This document shows, piece by piece, positions 47,501-60,700 of a stretch of DNA of 64,000 bases. The notes below the pieces were generated by a model, which did not search any database, was not told the origin of the DNA, and was given only the letters and a program-made list of their open reading frames with translations. The DNA comes from Pocillopora verrucosa. Its lineage: Eukaryota > Cnidaria > Anthozoa > Scleractinia > Pocilloporidae. The position numbers and the translations under genes were made by a program. Where the stretch lies: the NCBI RefSeq assembly GCF_036669915.1, contig NC_089312.1, positions 30,723,830-30,787,829 on the forward strand. The letters are read 5' to 3'. The number at the start of each line of letters is the position of its first letter. Within the stretch, counting starts at the first letter, position 1.

Positions 47501-49529
47501 ACGGGTGGTAGCCGGCATAGGTAGGGAGGTAGGTGGTTAGGTAGGTGGTAACTAGCTAGCTAGCTAGGAAGGTTAGTTGATAAGCTTAAAGACAGATCTA
47601 CCTTATTTACCTAAGGGGTTTTTAAGTTGGGTTCAACCTGCCTAATCACTAAATGTTACTGAGAGAAGAAGTTGATGAATCATCACGTGAAGCAAATCCT
47701 CCTGAACTCATTTTACTCTCTTGGTCCTACAGTTCGCTATGGTAGAGTGTGTCGTAACAGGTCTTTCAGATGAGTATCCAAAATACCTCAGAAAGTACAA
47801 GTGGCTATTCCTCATCGCCGTCTGCGTGTTAATGTTCCTGCTCGCCATACCCATGTGTGCTGAGGTAGGAATCGACTGTTTGCAATTGTAAAGTTGTGTG
47901 ATCTACGCATGCAAATGCTGAAATTCCATAGTCATATACCTGTGTCTAAGGTAACACTTTTAGACGATGAAGCATCATTGTATCATTGTACCCTGAGAAA
48001 TATATGTAACACCTTACGCGACTACATACCATTTCTACAATTTGAAAGAAGAAATTAAGTGGTTATTGCGTATGACACATCAGTGATGTACACACCACGA
48101 CAGTAGTATAAGCATGGAAACCTGAGTTTTATTGCCTTATAGTCTCATCCATCTTTCCGTCCTGTTTACTGGTTCTTAGCTGTCGCTTTGTTTGCCTTTT
48201 GTCTGTTTGTTTGCTTGTTTGTTTGTTTTGGCAGTTTATTCAACCTTCATCAACTAAAATGTCTATTTTTAGGGCGGCATGTACTTGTTCAACCTATTCG
48301 ACGCTCAGTCAGGCGGCATCTCACTTCTTTTTATTGGATTTTGCGAGGCAGCTGTTATAGGCTGGGGAGTTGGTGAGTGTAGATCACAGAAGTTACTATT
48401 AACACTCCTGAGTATTATGCTGTATGTTACGGACCAAGCAATAGGATAGTAAGAATTGCGTTGGCATTAACTTCACTCACGTTTTGAAAGGGAAGATTGA
48501 ATCAGTGAAGACGGTGATAGTGTTTTTTTTTTTTTTTAAGTTTGCACTAATATTTTTTTAAAATTGATGGTCTACGTCATTGGCTCTCTTTGCAACATAA
48601 GGTATTTTAGGTGGAGATTAGAACAAACTGCAACCACCGGTAGAGCACCTGCTTTCACTGATTCCTTCTGAAAACTTAATGGGCAAGGCAACTCTTCTGG
48701 TTGCTGTCTGTACACGTAGCAATTTTTTTTATCATTTTGTTATTATCATTTTAGGCACGCAGACACTCGGTGACATGATTGAAAAGATGATTGGCAAACG
48801 TCCTAATATCTTCTTCCTGATTTGCTGGAAATATATTTCGCCTCTTGCTACTCTGGTGCGGTATTCTTAGTTTGTTTGTTTCTTCCTTCATCATAAAATT
48901 TCCATGTTCGAGAATTTTGTCTATGGTTTTGGTCAATTTATGAATAGGATAAACCGTGCTGTCGTGAGTTTATCTTAGTGTTATTTATTATTATTATTAC
49001 TATTGTTATAATTATTCAGGTGATTATTCTGGCGAGTTTGATTCAATGGTCCGGCCTCTCTTACAACAACAAGCCTTACCCTGCAGGGGGTGAATTCTTG
49101 GGGTGGTTACTCGCACTTGCCTCAATGGTGATGATTCCAATATTTGCAATCCTCCAGTACATCTACAACTCCAGAGGAACAACTGTACTTGAAGTAAGTG
49201 TCGGATACAACCTGCAAATTTCGAGGTGCGCATTCTTTGCTGGCTTTGATGGGGTTCATCCTCAGAGAAGAGAATTATCTATATTTAATTAATCTTGTCT
49301 CGTCGTTTATACAATATCTTCATTTTTCCTATCTACGACTTTTATATGGAGGATACTTGTTTGTTATTTTGATGTTGTTGTCACCGCTTTCCGAGCCATT
49401 TCAAAGTTGAGCGTAGACTTTTGGACTCATTTACAGAGACTGAAGTCGTTGCTTGTTCCAAATGAACACGCATTTAAAGAGGTTGAGGAGAAAGAGGGGA
49501 TCTCACAGAAGAAGTTGTTAATTAAATGA
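38560..49529 (+). CDS. SLC6 family Na+/Cl- dependent neurotransmitter or amino-acid transporter 1
   Basis: Fourteen exons: 38560-38797, 42795-42929, 43127-43277, 43522-43611, 44747-44879, 45738-45872, 46007-46110, 46734-46858, 47243-47355, 47733-47864, 48273-48372, 48755-48855, 49020-49193, 49437-49529. They join in frame to 607 aa, a normal length for the family. It should import a small solute across the plasma membrane with Na+ and Cl-. TM1 is [17 protein letters not shown]; Gly63 stands where monoamine carriers have Asp, so GABA, glycine, proline or taurine-like substrates are more likely. The long EL2 has two cysteines around WNTPL and N-I-S and N-C-T glycosylation sites. TM6 contains [11 protein letters not shown], and TM7 [11 protein letters not shown] keeps the Asn and Ser of the chloride site. 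TM8 begins LDSQFAMVE. The start is the ATG at 38560; an upstream TTG is not used. All introns are GT-AG. Confidence 0.95.
40888..41165. mobile_element. Possible MITE with CTCGAGGC terminal inverted repeats
   Basis: GAGTTGCTCGAGGC near 40889 and its relative GCTCGAGGCGTAGGTCT at 40905-40921 are matched in inverted orientation by AGACTTGCCCGAGGCTACGC and GCCTCGAGCAACTC at 41131-41163. The arms enclose about 210-240 bp. No target duplication was identified, so the exact ends are uncertain. Confidence 0.45.
41661..41699. repeat. Long near-perfect palindrome
   Basis: A 31-bp palindrome (41665-41695, GGTTATAGCAACATA and its complement around one base), extended by three more outer pairs after one G-T mismatch. 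It would form a cruciform or hairpin of about 18 bp. It lies directly before a tandem duplication. Confidence 0.85.
41700..41874. repeat. Imperfect 92-bp tandem duplication
   Basis: Two diverged copies, starting at 41700 and 41792, share GCCTTTCCCTACATCTAGG and a later ATTTCAAATCGG-type end. Confidence 0.85.
42005..42110. repeat. Dispersed repeat fragment (CTGAGGAAGGGCTAATGCTCG type)
   Basis: This stretch contains CTGAGGAAGGGCTAATGCTC, GTCAGCTTTGAAACC and GGCCAATTTTTGTTATCAACTC. The last part recurs, diverged, at 59360-59430 inside SLC6 gene 2 (CCTTTGACACTCTTTACAGTGGCCAATTTACATTATCAACTCAG, in part). It is a dispersed non-coding repeat; the class is not determined. Confidence 0.5.
42389..42641 (-). 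mobile_element. tRNA-derived SINE
   Basis: On the minus strand the element starts GGGATGGCGCAG, with an A-box-like TGGCGCAGTAGCAG at 42634-42621 and CAGTGGTGAGAGCGC after it. A clear B box, GGGTCGATTCCC, lies at 42580-42569. A non-tRNA body of about 150 bp follows and ends in an ATT microsatellite tail (42390-42413). Pol III promoter, unrelated body and simple-repeat tail together define a tRNA-type SINE. It was inserted in antisense orientation in intron 1 of SLC6 gene 1. Confidence 0.82.
44691..44746 (+). other. Long polypyrimidine tract before SLC6 gene 1 exon 5
   Basis: About 55 bp of almost pure T and C ending in CTCTAG, an unusually long splice-acceptor tract, probably expanded as a TTTTCC simple repeat. 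Confidence 0.7.
45237..45494. repeat. 129-bp tandem duplication in SLC6 gene 1 intron 5
   Basis: Two nearly identical 129-bp copies (45237-45365, 45366-45494) start ACCTAGCCAATCAGCGC. Only one clear difference was seen (GCGCGC versus GCACGC), so the duplication is recent. The AGCCAATCAGCGCGCGCGAA start resembles a GC-rich segment near 61866-61900, which may come from a related dispersed repeat. Confidence 0.93.
47436..47575. repeat. GTAG/GCTA-rich simple repeat region
   Basis: Degenerate GTAGGTAG and TAGCTAGCTAGC runs within the intron between exons 9 and 10 of SLC6 gene 1. Confidence 0.7.
48983..49010. repeat. ATT microsatellite before exon 13
   Basis: A short ATT-rich tract about 10 bp upstream of the acceptor of exon 13 of SLC6 gene 1. 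Confidence 0.8.
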
Positions 49530-52500
49530 AACCTTCCATCAGGTATAGTTTCTGGTTGTTTCAATAATTTTTTCAATTGTGTTTTCTTTTTCTACCTTAC
49601 AAGAAGGCGGGGAAGGCCAAAATATCTAAGGTTTAGAATCTCTCTAACTCGCCTTACCGTACCACCCTACCCCCTTCCCCACTCCATATCCCCACACAAC
49701 CCCCCTCACCTCCTTTTCCACCTCCCTCCACTAATTAGAACGTTTGGTTCACAATCAAAATTCGTTAAAATCTATGATCTTCTTGAGAATTTACGAGTAA
49801 TAAGAACCCGATAAATTTGATTCAAAATGAATCGAGTGACCAGTGAAACAGCTCACTCAGTTACCTCAAATTTTTAAGGCTCCGCTACCTCTCTTGTTCG
49901 CAAAAGACCATATTAGTTTGAAAACAAACTAGAAGATAACATCAATCACTTAAAAATGTGTCACATTCAGGTACATAAAGACTTTCCAGTTTCCCTTACT
50001 CAGAAGCAAGACCATACAGCAATTCAAATTTTAAAAAATCTCATTTCAATTTCCAAAAAGACAAGTGATGAAGGCATTATAGAGAGGATGTGTTGCATTG
50101 GCCAGATGTTCAGTTGTCTGTCTACCTGTTTCTACCTTTGTTTAAATTATGTATTAACTGTGCGTTTTTTTGGAGTTGGTTCTAAAATGTTCCCTTTACG
50201 TTGGTTTCAGCCTGTATCCCCTATCCTGCATCATCTGACGTATTTGCAAAATGCACCTTATAAAAAAAATTTGGAAAAGCTGTTTTAGTCAGGTTATCTT
50301 AGAATTTAGTAGTACAATTGCATCAGGTTACCTTCTCTGTAAATATTACCTCGCACTTATAAAAGCTGCCAAAGCACTTAAATAGTTTCATGAAGGCTTA
50401 ATATATAAATACGTTCGCAATTCCAGTACATGGTGTTGATTAGGACATTCGTGCAGGAATATAATATTAGAGATTTTTTAATAATTTTATTAATTAAAAG
50501 ATAGGATTTCATTTTTGTTAGCAATTCTGGAGTGCCCTGAATTTCTCATTTGATTCAAAATGAGTAATTAATCTTGCCTCTTGAGCTGTATCGGTTCTTT
50601 TCCTCGAAATAGATGAATATCATCAACTGATACTCTCTCAAGGGTTTACAATACGTTAAGCTTCCTTAATTGCATGACGAATTTTTTTTGCCATAAAATG
50701 TAACTTGCAGAAATGATAGTGTGAGAATTAGAGCTTGAAACGATTTAAACGGATTAGGGATGCTGTGCTTAACTTACTTTTTTCAAGAGGCCAAAAACTA
50801 AGAAGCACCTTAGGAAATGTATAGATAACAGTATGGATAATGTACCTACTGATGTTAGGATGTAAAGGGTTTAAATCTATTCTAGTATTGACGTTTGGAA
50901 CTGCTGTAGTTTTCTGTATTTTCATGAATTTTATAATTGGTGTGGGTGATGTTATTTGATGGTTCGTTAAATAAACCTTTGAAAAAAACAGTTTTGCATC
51001 TCTTGAACCATACTTTACCAATCCAACATCAAAAAGATAGATCTCACTGCGTGGGTGGGTGGATTTAAACGGTCAAGATTGAGACTCGATAACTTAAAAG
51101 AACTTCCACAGGCTCAATATATTTTTGGACTGACATGTTGTTTTATAACCCAAATCATAGTCTGTCTCGCTCCGGAAACCCCGACTGTTCTTTCATCGCC
51201 GCCGAGAATGAAAATTTCGAGCTTCAATAATTCATGTATTTGTTGCATTACATTTTTCACAATTTGCATTCTTACGCGATCTTGTACGTCCTCGGTGCAC
51301 ATAATTTCAACACTTTCACAAGTTTGAAAAAGTCGCGATTTTTTTTTTGGACACTTTTTTTTGTGTTGATTTTTTGTTTGTTTGTTTGTTTGTTTATTTC
51401 CAGAGAGAAAGTTTCGAGAGGGTGCAATATAAAAATTCCCTATTTCAAAGGCATTGACCAATCAAAAGCGAAATATTCTGTCTTGTATGTAATAAGCGAC
51501 ACGATAGAACATTTCCGTAGTCTGCCTTTTAAAAGTTTACAACAAACGAACTGCTGTGCATAACGTTATCGTAAAATTAGAAAAGAGAGGCTTTAACCAA
51601 AATCAATTTCAGGTATCAAATGTGCGATTTGTCTATGACTACTTGGCGTAGCGGGTTGAGTCTCTCTTGCCACTTATTCATTTCGCTCGCAGAGGATTGA
51701 AACAGGGATTGATTTATAATCGTAATGGGACTGGTGGGGGTCCAACTCGGTCTGTAATTATACGAGTGAATAACAAAATTGGACGACTGCGAAGCGGGAG
51801 TTTGATTTGTCAATTACCAATATGATTACAGACAAAACTGGACGACACAAATTCCTGTAACCAACTAATCATAACCATTACAATTTCCGAAATAAAAATA
51901 CATGGAGAACAAATATCTCCAGTGGAGACAAAGTTGAAAGTTAAAAATTCCTCCATTTCGGAAATTTCTCAGCTTTTCTTAGGATAAGGGGTTGTTGCTA
52001 TGTTTATTGTGATCGATTCTGTTATTGGTGTATTTAACTGAGTGGACTAAGTACGATTGGCTGCTTCACAGTGTTCGATTACAAGTGTCCGAATGCAGCC
52101 AACTGTTCGATCACAACTGTCCGATTACAACTCTACAAAAGTGAAAAAGATAGCAGTTAGCGCACCAACCACATCTGAGGAAACTGTCATGGTTATGATT
52201 GATAGCTTAATTCATGCGAAATATGACAAAACAGCCCACCAAAGACAATATCAGTCAACCCTCGACACCAACCCACGCTCACAATAGTATTGATGGGGGA
52301 AGGGATGGTTGAGCTCTTTCTCAGAGTATTCCGTTGCATTTCCATTTTTTTTTAAACATTCACGATCAATGGTCATGTCGTTTTGCAATGACGAGTTGAG
52401 ATAAACATTATGGGTTATTAAGCAATGCTTATCAAATACGAGCGTCTGGGGTCTTCTGAGGGCATTTGACGCTGTTGTGCAAGGCGAACTATGTTTTAAC

Positions 52501-54708
52501 AAAATCAGTATTAGGTTTCTAAAATGAATTTTTTTGCCTCCTCTCTCTAGCAGTTGTAAAATGTCCGTTAAGACTACTTTAAAGATTTTACATTGACCGC
52601 CCAGCTGTGAATCAGACCCTCAAAGCTGAATGGAATAAAATTATCCAGTGAAACGATGATTACAATGTGATTTTCGGCTACTTATAATTTTTGTCATTGT
52701 AGTATAATGAACTGACTTATTGAAAATTTGTGGTAAGTCACGTAATTATAAATGAAACTTTCTCTGGCTCTTATTTTGCAAAGTTGATGCTCATGTTGAC
52801 ATCCAATTTAAGACTCAAAGAATAAGACTCAAAAATATGTGAAATAAAAAAATTACTAAATATTCTTTTCAGTATTACAGGAAATTTGATCAATCTTTGA
52901 TGTTATGGAGATTGTTGTTCAATCTATGATAAAGTTTGATTTAAAAAGTCTGCCTTCATCTTTTAAACCCTCAAGACAGACAAGACTCAGAAATCAAGGA
53001 AGTTGTGGTACCGATAGCTAATGGCTGAATAGTAATTAGCTTCGCAACGCGTCTTGCGTTCAACATGAATACATTTCTCGGTAATCAGTATCTAAGGTAT
53101 CTAAGTTGAACATATTCGCTCTAGAAAAACATTTTCAAAAGAAGCTCTAAATAAGTTTTATAGGGTCAGGTTTACTCAAAACGGAAATGGCACAAGATAT
53201 CTCGGTCAAGCTTATCTCTTGTAATAGCTTCAATTAAAAATAGAAAAACATACTTTGGTCCTAAAGATTGCACATGTAATTCGAGAATCATCTCAGACGG
53301 CTGAGGGGAAGACAGTCCAATATCAGTTTTTTCCCCTGAAGCTTTTCGTCATCTATCTACCTTTAAAATGTAGCGTGCTTTGGAACTATGTTAGATCTAG
53401 ATAATAAAGGCCTAAGTAGCAATGCAAATCACTTGGATAGACAATCCGTATCACGGAAAAGCGAACCGAAACATTGAGAAGGTTTAAAGCCCCCGCAGTC
53501 AATCGATTACGTCACTTTCAAAGTCAACAACATTCATGAAGAAAGAGAATTCACTCAGTCAGCGGTCTGTACCGAATATGAAAAAAAAACCTGCAGGATG
53601 TATTTTGATGTGTGAAGGGATTGAAGGATGTTACGAAGAAAGGTTTGTCAAATTAAAACAGAAGCTAAGCATGCATCGATATTTTCGTGACCCATATCCC
53701 AACCGCATCCCAAAATAAGTCATCGGGAGTAAATTTTAGGAACTGAAAATTAACTGTGGGCTGCAGTTGGCCGATGGGGTTTCCGTTAAAATCTAACCTG
53801 GGAACATTCTCGGGGTGCGTTTTGACTCAGCTAAGGCAAGTCAGATCCAAAATTCACTGACCCAGCAATAAATTATGCTGAACAGACCAGATTTCTAGGT
53901 TGGGCAGAAGCCGGTAATGGCCCAAACTGCTTACGTGAACTTGAATCACTGAGAATTATACAAACGTGGGATAAAAAAAGAATTCGGAAATGAAACTTGT
54001 GAGATAATTTAATTTTATAAAAACTTCCCTCGCTGTCGAAAACATCCAACTTGGCAATGTGTGTACTGAAAGACGAGACCTCGAGGTCTATTCAATTAAT
54101 GCAGGGGGTTTAATTTTCAGATCCAGTGGCAGTAATTAGCTCAATAGGATGTTGCTGTTAACATAAGTTTAGGAAGAATACGCATTTAGAATATGAAAAA
54201 CATTCGTCAGAAGTTGGACATGTTTATTTTCGTCTTTTCCTTCCTTGGAAGCTAATTTTCTCTGAGTTCCTGTTATTTTCAGCAATTCCATTAGATAGTC
54301 ATTGTTTTCATTCTCAGTCAGTTATACCTACGTGACTCATTGCTCTGAATCATTACTGATTCTAAAATGCGTAAAAATCAACTAGCGACGATTTCATAGA
54401 AAATTCTGCGATCTAAAACTCACAGTACTCTTGAAACAACTATATCATAATCCACTCATCAACACTCAGTATGAAATCAGTGAAAAACATCAGTTCAATG
54501 TTGGCAAAAAGTCTTGGGTCAAATCATCCGATTAAAAGGTCACAAAAGGGACAGGAACATGCAGTAAATTTTTCAATTAAAAAATGGGTACGTACGTGTT
54601 TGTGCGAAACCAAGTCACAGATATCGCACTACTTAAAAGCATACATTGGCTGAAGCTAGCCAGTTTATTCTTCTTGAGCATCAACACACATCAGGTGTAA
54701 GTGCAGTT
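49530..54708. other. Intergenic region between the two SLC6 genes
   Basis: About 5.2 kb. A C-rich pyrimidine tract lies at 49655-49735, a dispersed repeat end at about 50795-50872 and a TTTG microsatellite at 51375-51398. Open frames such as 49956-50288 and 51114-51563 look random and overlap on both strands. No gene or RNA is recognised. No clear TATA box was found before the second transporter. Confidence 0.5.
50795..50872. repeat. Dispersed repeat end (GTTAGG(A/G)TGTAAA type)
   Basis: AGGAAATGTATAGATAACAG, then ATGTTAGGATGTAAAGGGTT, match the right end of the repeat at 57174-57372. They appear to be two copies of one family. Confidence 0.55.
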
Positions 54709-57700
54709 ATGGCGAGCAAACACGACTCCGAACTTCTGAGTCCCTTGAACTCTTCAAGTGAAGAAACCAGGCCTGGTGCGGCTGTTGAAGAAGAAGATGG
54801 AAAGCGAGAGCAGTGGACAAGAAAACTTGATTTTCTCTTATCGTGCATCGGTTATGCTGTGGGACTCGGCAACTTATGGCGTTTCCCGTATCTCTGCTAC
54901 ATCAATGGAGGAGGTGAGATATCATTTGATAAAATACGTCTATATTTATATCGTGGTTTTAACCTTCTCGCTTTCAATAGGTATAAAGAAAAACTGGAGT
55001 AACAGCATGGCTGTAAATTTTCCTCGCAAAGTATTGATTTGCTCCGCCTTGTGTTTCGATTTTCTCTTTCAAAATCGCCAAAACACATCGTCATGAATGC
55101 TCTGCTAAATTACTACCGAATGGAAAGGAAAAAATTGTACCTAATCCAGAAAAATAAACATTACGGAGGTCAACGTATAAAAATAGATAGTAAATTTTGA
55201 GCTAATCTTTCCATTGAAGAAAGATGTTGAACGATTTTTTTTTCACAATTGTGGGACAAGAAAATAAGTTCACTACAAGCTCAGGAAGATTCGAACCTCT
55301 AAATTTAGAATTTTACGGTTGAATCCTCTTCCGAATGTTGAACGGCTGTGGTTATTGTCTAGTCGTACTAATAGGATGAGAAATTTGGAAAGCCTCGTGT
55401 TTATAAATAAATTAAGAAAGATGGTGAATTTAGAGCCCGGTCCTCGGGCGCAGAAATCTCTTTATATTTGATACAAGCGTGAGAAGAAGACATTTTAGAG
55501 CACTTATCTTTAATTAGTAAAGTACTTCTCGTAAAAAATAGATTATATGTTGATAGATTTAAAACAACAACAAGCGAACACACAACCCCAAAGATCTCGT
55601 GTTGCTAACGGCTTCATTTAGTTGTTGGCTAGAGTACTAAACTAAATCGTTTTCGTTCAGTATGGTAAATTTGATTGCCTAATATATTTTATAACGACCA
55701 TGTAGTAATGATTCCGCATTCGCGACAACCGGTTACAACTTTAAAATGTGATTTCCATCTTACAAACGCGACATATACGACAGTGCCGCGGATAGACGCG
55801 TCCTTGAAATGGAAAATTACTGAATTCGACGATAGATTCAGAAGCTGAAATAACCTCTGGGTCAACAAAGTCGTTAAACGTGTTGATGCAAGACTAAGAC
55901 TTTGTTTGGCATTCCTAAGATTCAAGCTTTTTAGCGATGAGTTTGCCTATTCAAAAGATTGTTATGTAACAGTGTACCGGCCCCAGGTGTCAACTCTCGT
56001 CCGGAGCTTAGGCAACCTCCGGCTTTAAAGGGGGTATCAATCGAATTATTTCATCGTTATGGGCTTTCTTTCAAGTGCTACTTTAATTTCCGTAATGTGT
56101 GCGAAATTGTTGTTAGTATTTTGCATTTGTTTGTCGCTCAACCTGTTACTTTCAGCTGCGGATAAGATAAAGAGGCTTCATTTGAAAAAGCTACGAATAA
56201 ACAGCACAACAGGCTCCTGAAACAGAAAGGTTCTCAGTCTTATACCGAAAAACTCACGGATACTTGTATCTACATGTTTTAAGGCTTTATTGACCCCGAG
56301 AACATTTTCCGAAAACTCCTCGAAGTAAGTAATTTTCCATCACACGGACACAAGGACAGGACAGGCCTAACCGTGTTTACATGTCAACAATTAGACAGTC
56401 ACTATTTCTGCTCGGGGAAAATAAAGAGGTGCCTGCATGGACATGGATACAAGAACTTACAAACAACTTACACGAGTCAGTCCTTGCTTACGTCAGGGTC
56501 CTAAACAACGTCAACTGGTAATAAATCTAGAATTAAACGAGATAAATTTGAAATTTATGAAGCCGAACTGGAAAAGAAACTGGACATGTGAGTTCACGAA
56601 TAAAGTCTGCTTTGATTGAGTACTTTTCCACGATGAGAAACCAATCATTCTTCAGTTTGTTCCGATTTGCCCTTACTTCCCAACAGCACAATAGCTTTCA
56701 ATGTCAATGTCTCCAGACGAGGTTTGAGTCTTAGACTCAACATTTAAAAAGCATAAAGGTTATTTCTTCCGATGCTGAAGCATGCTAATGCCAGGTACAT
56801 ATTTGTTTTCGATCCGCCTCTGCGCGGAGAACCATCTTCTTTTTTATCTGTGTTAATTCTGTCAACTCAAAGTTTAAGTATTTTAACCTCCGCACAGAGT
56901 TATTGATTGTTAAAAAATTTTCAACACAAATGTAATGGGAGACACTGATAGCTAAAAAACTCAGCAGGTAAGCACACATATTATCAATATTTTTTAACTT
57001 CACAGCCTCCTTCCTGATCCCTTACTTGATTTGCTTGGTGTTCTGTGGAATTCCTATCTTCTACTTGGAAGTCGCTCTTGGTCAGTACGTTGGAAAAGGA
57101 ATCGTCAAATCATGGGCGGCAATTTGTCCTTTGTTTGGAGGCATGTACTGCAGTTCATTATTTATATTGTCAAGCATTAACCCTTTAAGAGTGACTGGCA
57201 TTTCATTTCTCCTTCCAATATCACCTTGAATCAAATGTAAAGGTCACAAGAATAACGGAACTTATCATTAATTTAGGAAGCTCCTGATTGTCAAACAAAT
57301 TCTCCTCGTCAATTCCAGAGGAAATGTAAGGAGGACAGAATGGAGAATATGAATACCAATGTTAGGGTGTAAAAAAAACCTTCTAAGAGCAATTTGAAGG
57401 TGTTTTAGGACCTTATCAAAGTGCATGAAAGTACCATGTCTCCATTAACTTGAGATGGGATTAAAAAAGGAGTCTCACTCACAAAAGTGGTAGGGACCTT
57501 CAAACCACGAGAAGGGTGGAGATAATAAAACTATTTTGGCCAATTTCATCAGTCTCACTGACAACAAAGAAGCACAGCACAATACAGCACAGAAGAGTTG
57601 TTACCTTGATGGACATTGGCTCCAATTACCCAATATAAAACTAGTTGTTAAAGACAGTATTTTTGTGTAATTGCAGGGCTTGGGTATGCTATGTTAGTGA

Positions 57701-60700
57701 TCACCTTCCTAATCAGCGTTTATTACAATGTCATCATCGCTTGGACTCTGTATTATTTGGTTGCGACTTTCCGAAAGACTCTGCCTTGGGGTGAATGTGG
57801 AAATGAATGGAATTCTAACTACTGCAAGTAAGTTACTACTATAATAAAAAATCAAGATGAATAGTATCATTGCTATAGGAGAGTGTATAAACACATGTGA
57901 TAAGAAGGATGTAAACATCTAACAGCATGATACATACAGAGTGACTGAGAATAACTCTCTGTCTAGTACACCTTTAGATTACATCATTTAAGGCTGCAGC
58001 TACAGGCATACAATAGCGCTATATCTAACTGACTTAGCGTCTCTGATGCCTTCAGTGGGCTTTAAAACTTTGCGTATATTTCATTCTGATGTTTATTAAT
58101 TCAATTTTTTTGCTTTATTTTTTTCTTTTTAAGGAAAGACCGGGTAATGGATGCAAGAGTGAACTGTACAGCCATTGGTCTTCCTGTAAACTGTACCGGA
58201 AGTTACATTTCTCCCGAGGAAGAATACTTCAAGTAAGAAATATGTCCACTGCGCAATTAAATTCATTGACTCTAAGTACGCGAACAATGAGTTTTCAAAC
58301 AGCTTTGAAGAAAGCTTTTATAACCATTTTCACTCGAAAAACGTGGCAAAGGAGAAAAATACAGGAAAAGGGGAGAGAGGCGGAGTGGGGTAAAGTTCCT
58401 TTCATCTCTATCTTTGCCGGGGTTTAGAAAAATAATCATTGCTAACAAAATGAAAATAAGCCGTTTCCCCAAACGCCAGTAAGTCACGACTTTAGGACCA
58501 CTTACCGGAAAATCCATATACTTATGTTATGTTATTATTCATCAATACAAGATAGGGGATTTCGCCTTCTATGTTGGAGAAAGGTGATTTAAACTTTTAA
58601 TTCAAGTTGTGACCGTCTTTATTGTTTTAGTAATCACGTCCTCAAGTTGTCTGATGGAATTGATCAGCCAGGAGAAGTACGTGGAGAGCTGGCTGCCGCG
58701 TTACTTGTAGGTTGGATCGCTGTTTACTTCTGTGTGTGGAAAGGGGTGAAATCAGTTGGAAAGGTATTTCTCTTTATAATTTTAACCACTTAATAATTTA
58801 CTTAATTTGATAATAATTTACGTGGAGACCCCGGCTCTGAGAGTAATATATTCATAGTTCTAAGTGTTGCTATAATGATATCAAAATCAATTATCGTGGA
58901 ATCTACTTGATAGTATAATCTTTTTCAAAATGGCGTCTGATGATGAAAATCCTTATCTACGTAAAATCTACCCGGGAAATTCGCACCAGTAACCAAATGA
59001 TCCGAATGAGAATTTTTTACTTGGTTATCTTGCAAAGTGTCATTCAACTAAGTTTTGTTTCATGTAAGAGATGATATGGTTGAGGTAAATTTTTACTTCA
59101 ACCATGCAGTGGTCTGCCAATGAATAATTGTTGTCATTTCTGAGTCGATATTCGCTGCATTAACCTGGATCATCCAATTCAGATTATGATCTTGCTATGG
59201 GGGTTATTTATACTCATGCAAAACTTTTTTAACTTTGGTCACCAGTTTTAAGGTGGTTTATTCTCAAAAGCATAACGAAAGAACAGTTGTAATTACATTG
59301 AACACTTGTTGATGTTCCTGATACCGGAATTAACCCTTCACTCTAACAAAGAGCCAACACTCAAAAGGCCAGCCTTTGACACTCTTTACAGTGGCCAATT
59401 TACATTATCAACTCAGCTGATAAATAAAATCATCTTGATACATCCCCAATCGACAGAGCACCATAGTTCTTTAGAAGTTTACCCTCTTTGTTCCTGATAC
59501 AGGTTGTGTACTTCACTGCGTTGTTTCCCTACTTGGTTTTGTTCATCCTTCTTGTGCGAGGTGCTACTTTGGAGGGAGCTGGCGATGGAGTCTTGTTCTA
59601 TTTGAAGCCTGAGTTCTCCAGACTCTCGGATCCAAAGGTGAGAATTTGTGGTCATTGTCTGGAGTTATCAGGTTCCAGTTTACTAAGTAGATAGGCATTG
59701 CCTCATCTTATGCTCTGCTGTTCTCAGGGAAAAAATATGGAATTTTCGAGCCGACAAAGACCACAACGGTAACGCCAGCCAAGACTAAAAACTATTACAT
59801 TATATATACACCAAGAGATCGCTCTTGATATGCACGTATGTTGCATGTTTAGTAAAGGACAGGTTTGACATGTTAACAAAATTCCGCAAAATTATCCAAG
59901 CGTAAGATGCCCTAAGGAAGTGTTGTTCAGCCATTGTTTTGGACCATGCCTTTGCTAATACTTGACTAGTTTCTTTTATTGTATTGAGTAGTCGCCAAAA
60001 ACGCATTACGTGTTATATGAACCGTCTATTAACAGCGCCAATGCCTTAGAAGAATATCACATCTGTTGTAATTTCCACAGGTGTGGGTGCAAGCCGCCGG
60101 TCAGATATTTTATTCACTCAGCATTGGCATGGGAGGACTTCTCACCTACAGCAGTTTTAACAAGTTCAACAACAATTGTGAAAGGTAATAAAGACGTAGC
60201 CCTAAAAGCGAAAATGATTTCTGACCATAAGACTTACTCTGACCTCCATATACAAAAGACAAGAATAGGGAAAAAAAAACTAGGCCAGGATCCCTCTTCC
60301 TTCCCTGTATATGGAGCAAAGTATTCCAAAATTTAATTCAATTTTCATATTTAATTCTTGGAGACCTAGAGCCTTACGCCTTTCGTGACCAAAAGCCCTG
60401 GAGGCCCTAGATTCCTCCAAGATTCTGATTTCATCCCCATGTAAGATTCAATCTCTAACTGAATTATCATCAATTACGAGTAAGAGCAAGACACTTCTGT
60501 CTGGTTGCTCCTGCTTTTAACTAATTTTTAAAATAGTATCAAATTCAATTTTCAGGGACAGCGTAGTGGTATCACTTATCAACTGCTTCACCAGCTTTTT
60601 CGCGGGCTTTACCGTTTTCACTATGATGGGGTTCATGGCACACTTACTGAAAACTGAAGTTGGAAATGCAGTTAAAGGAGGTAATAGCCTTAAACTGCAG

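Noticed and set aside
54646..54708. Upstream extension of SLC6 gene 2 starting at TTG
   Set aside because: The first ATG in frame is at 54709 and gives a normal N-terminus; TTG starts are not expected in an animal nuclear gene.
55288..55297. B-box-like GGTTCGAATC on the minus strand
   Set aside because: The T-stem is poorly paired and no A box was found; too little to call a SINE or tRNA.
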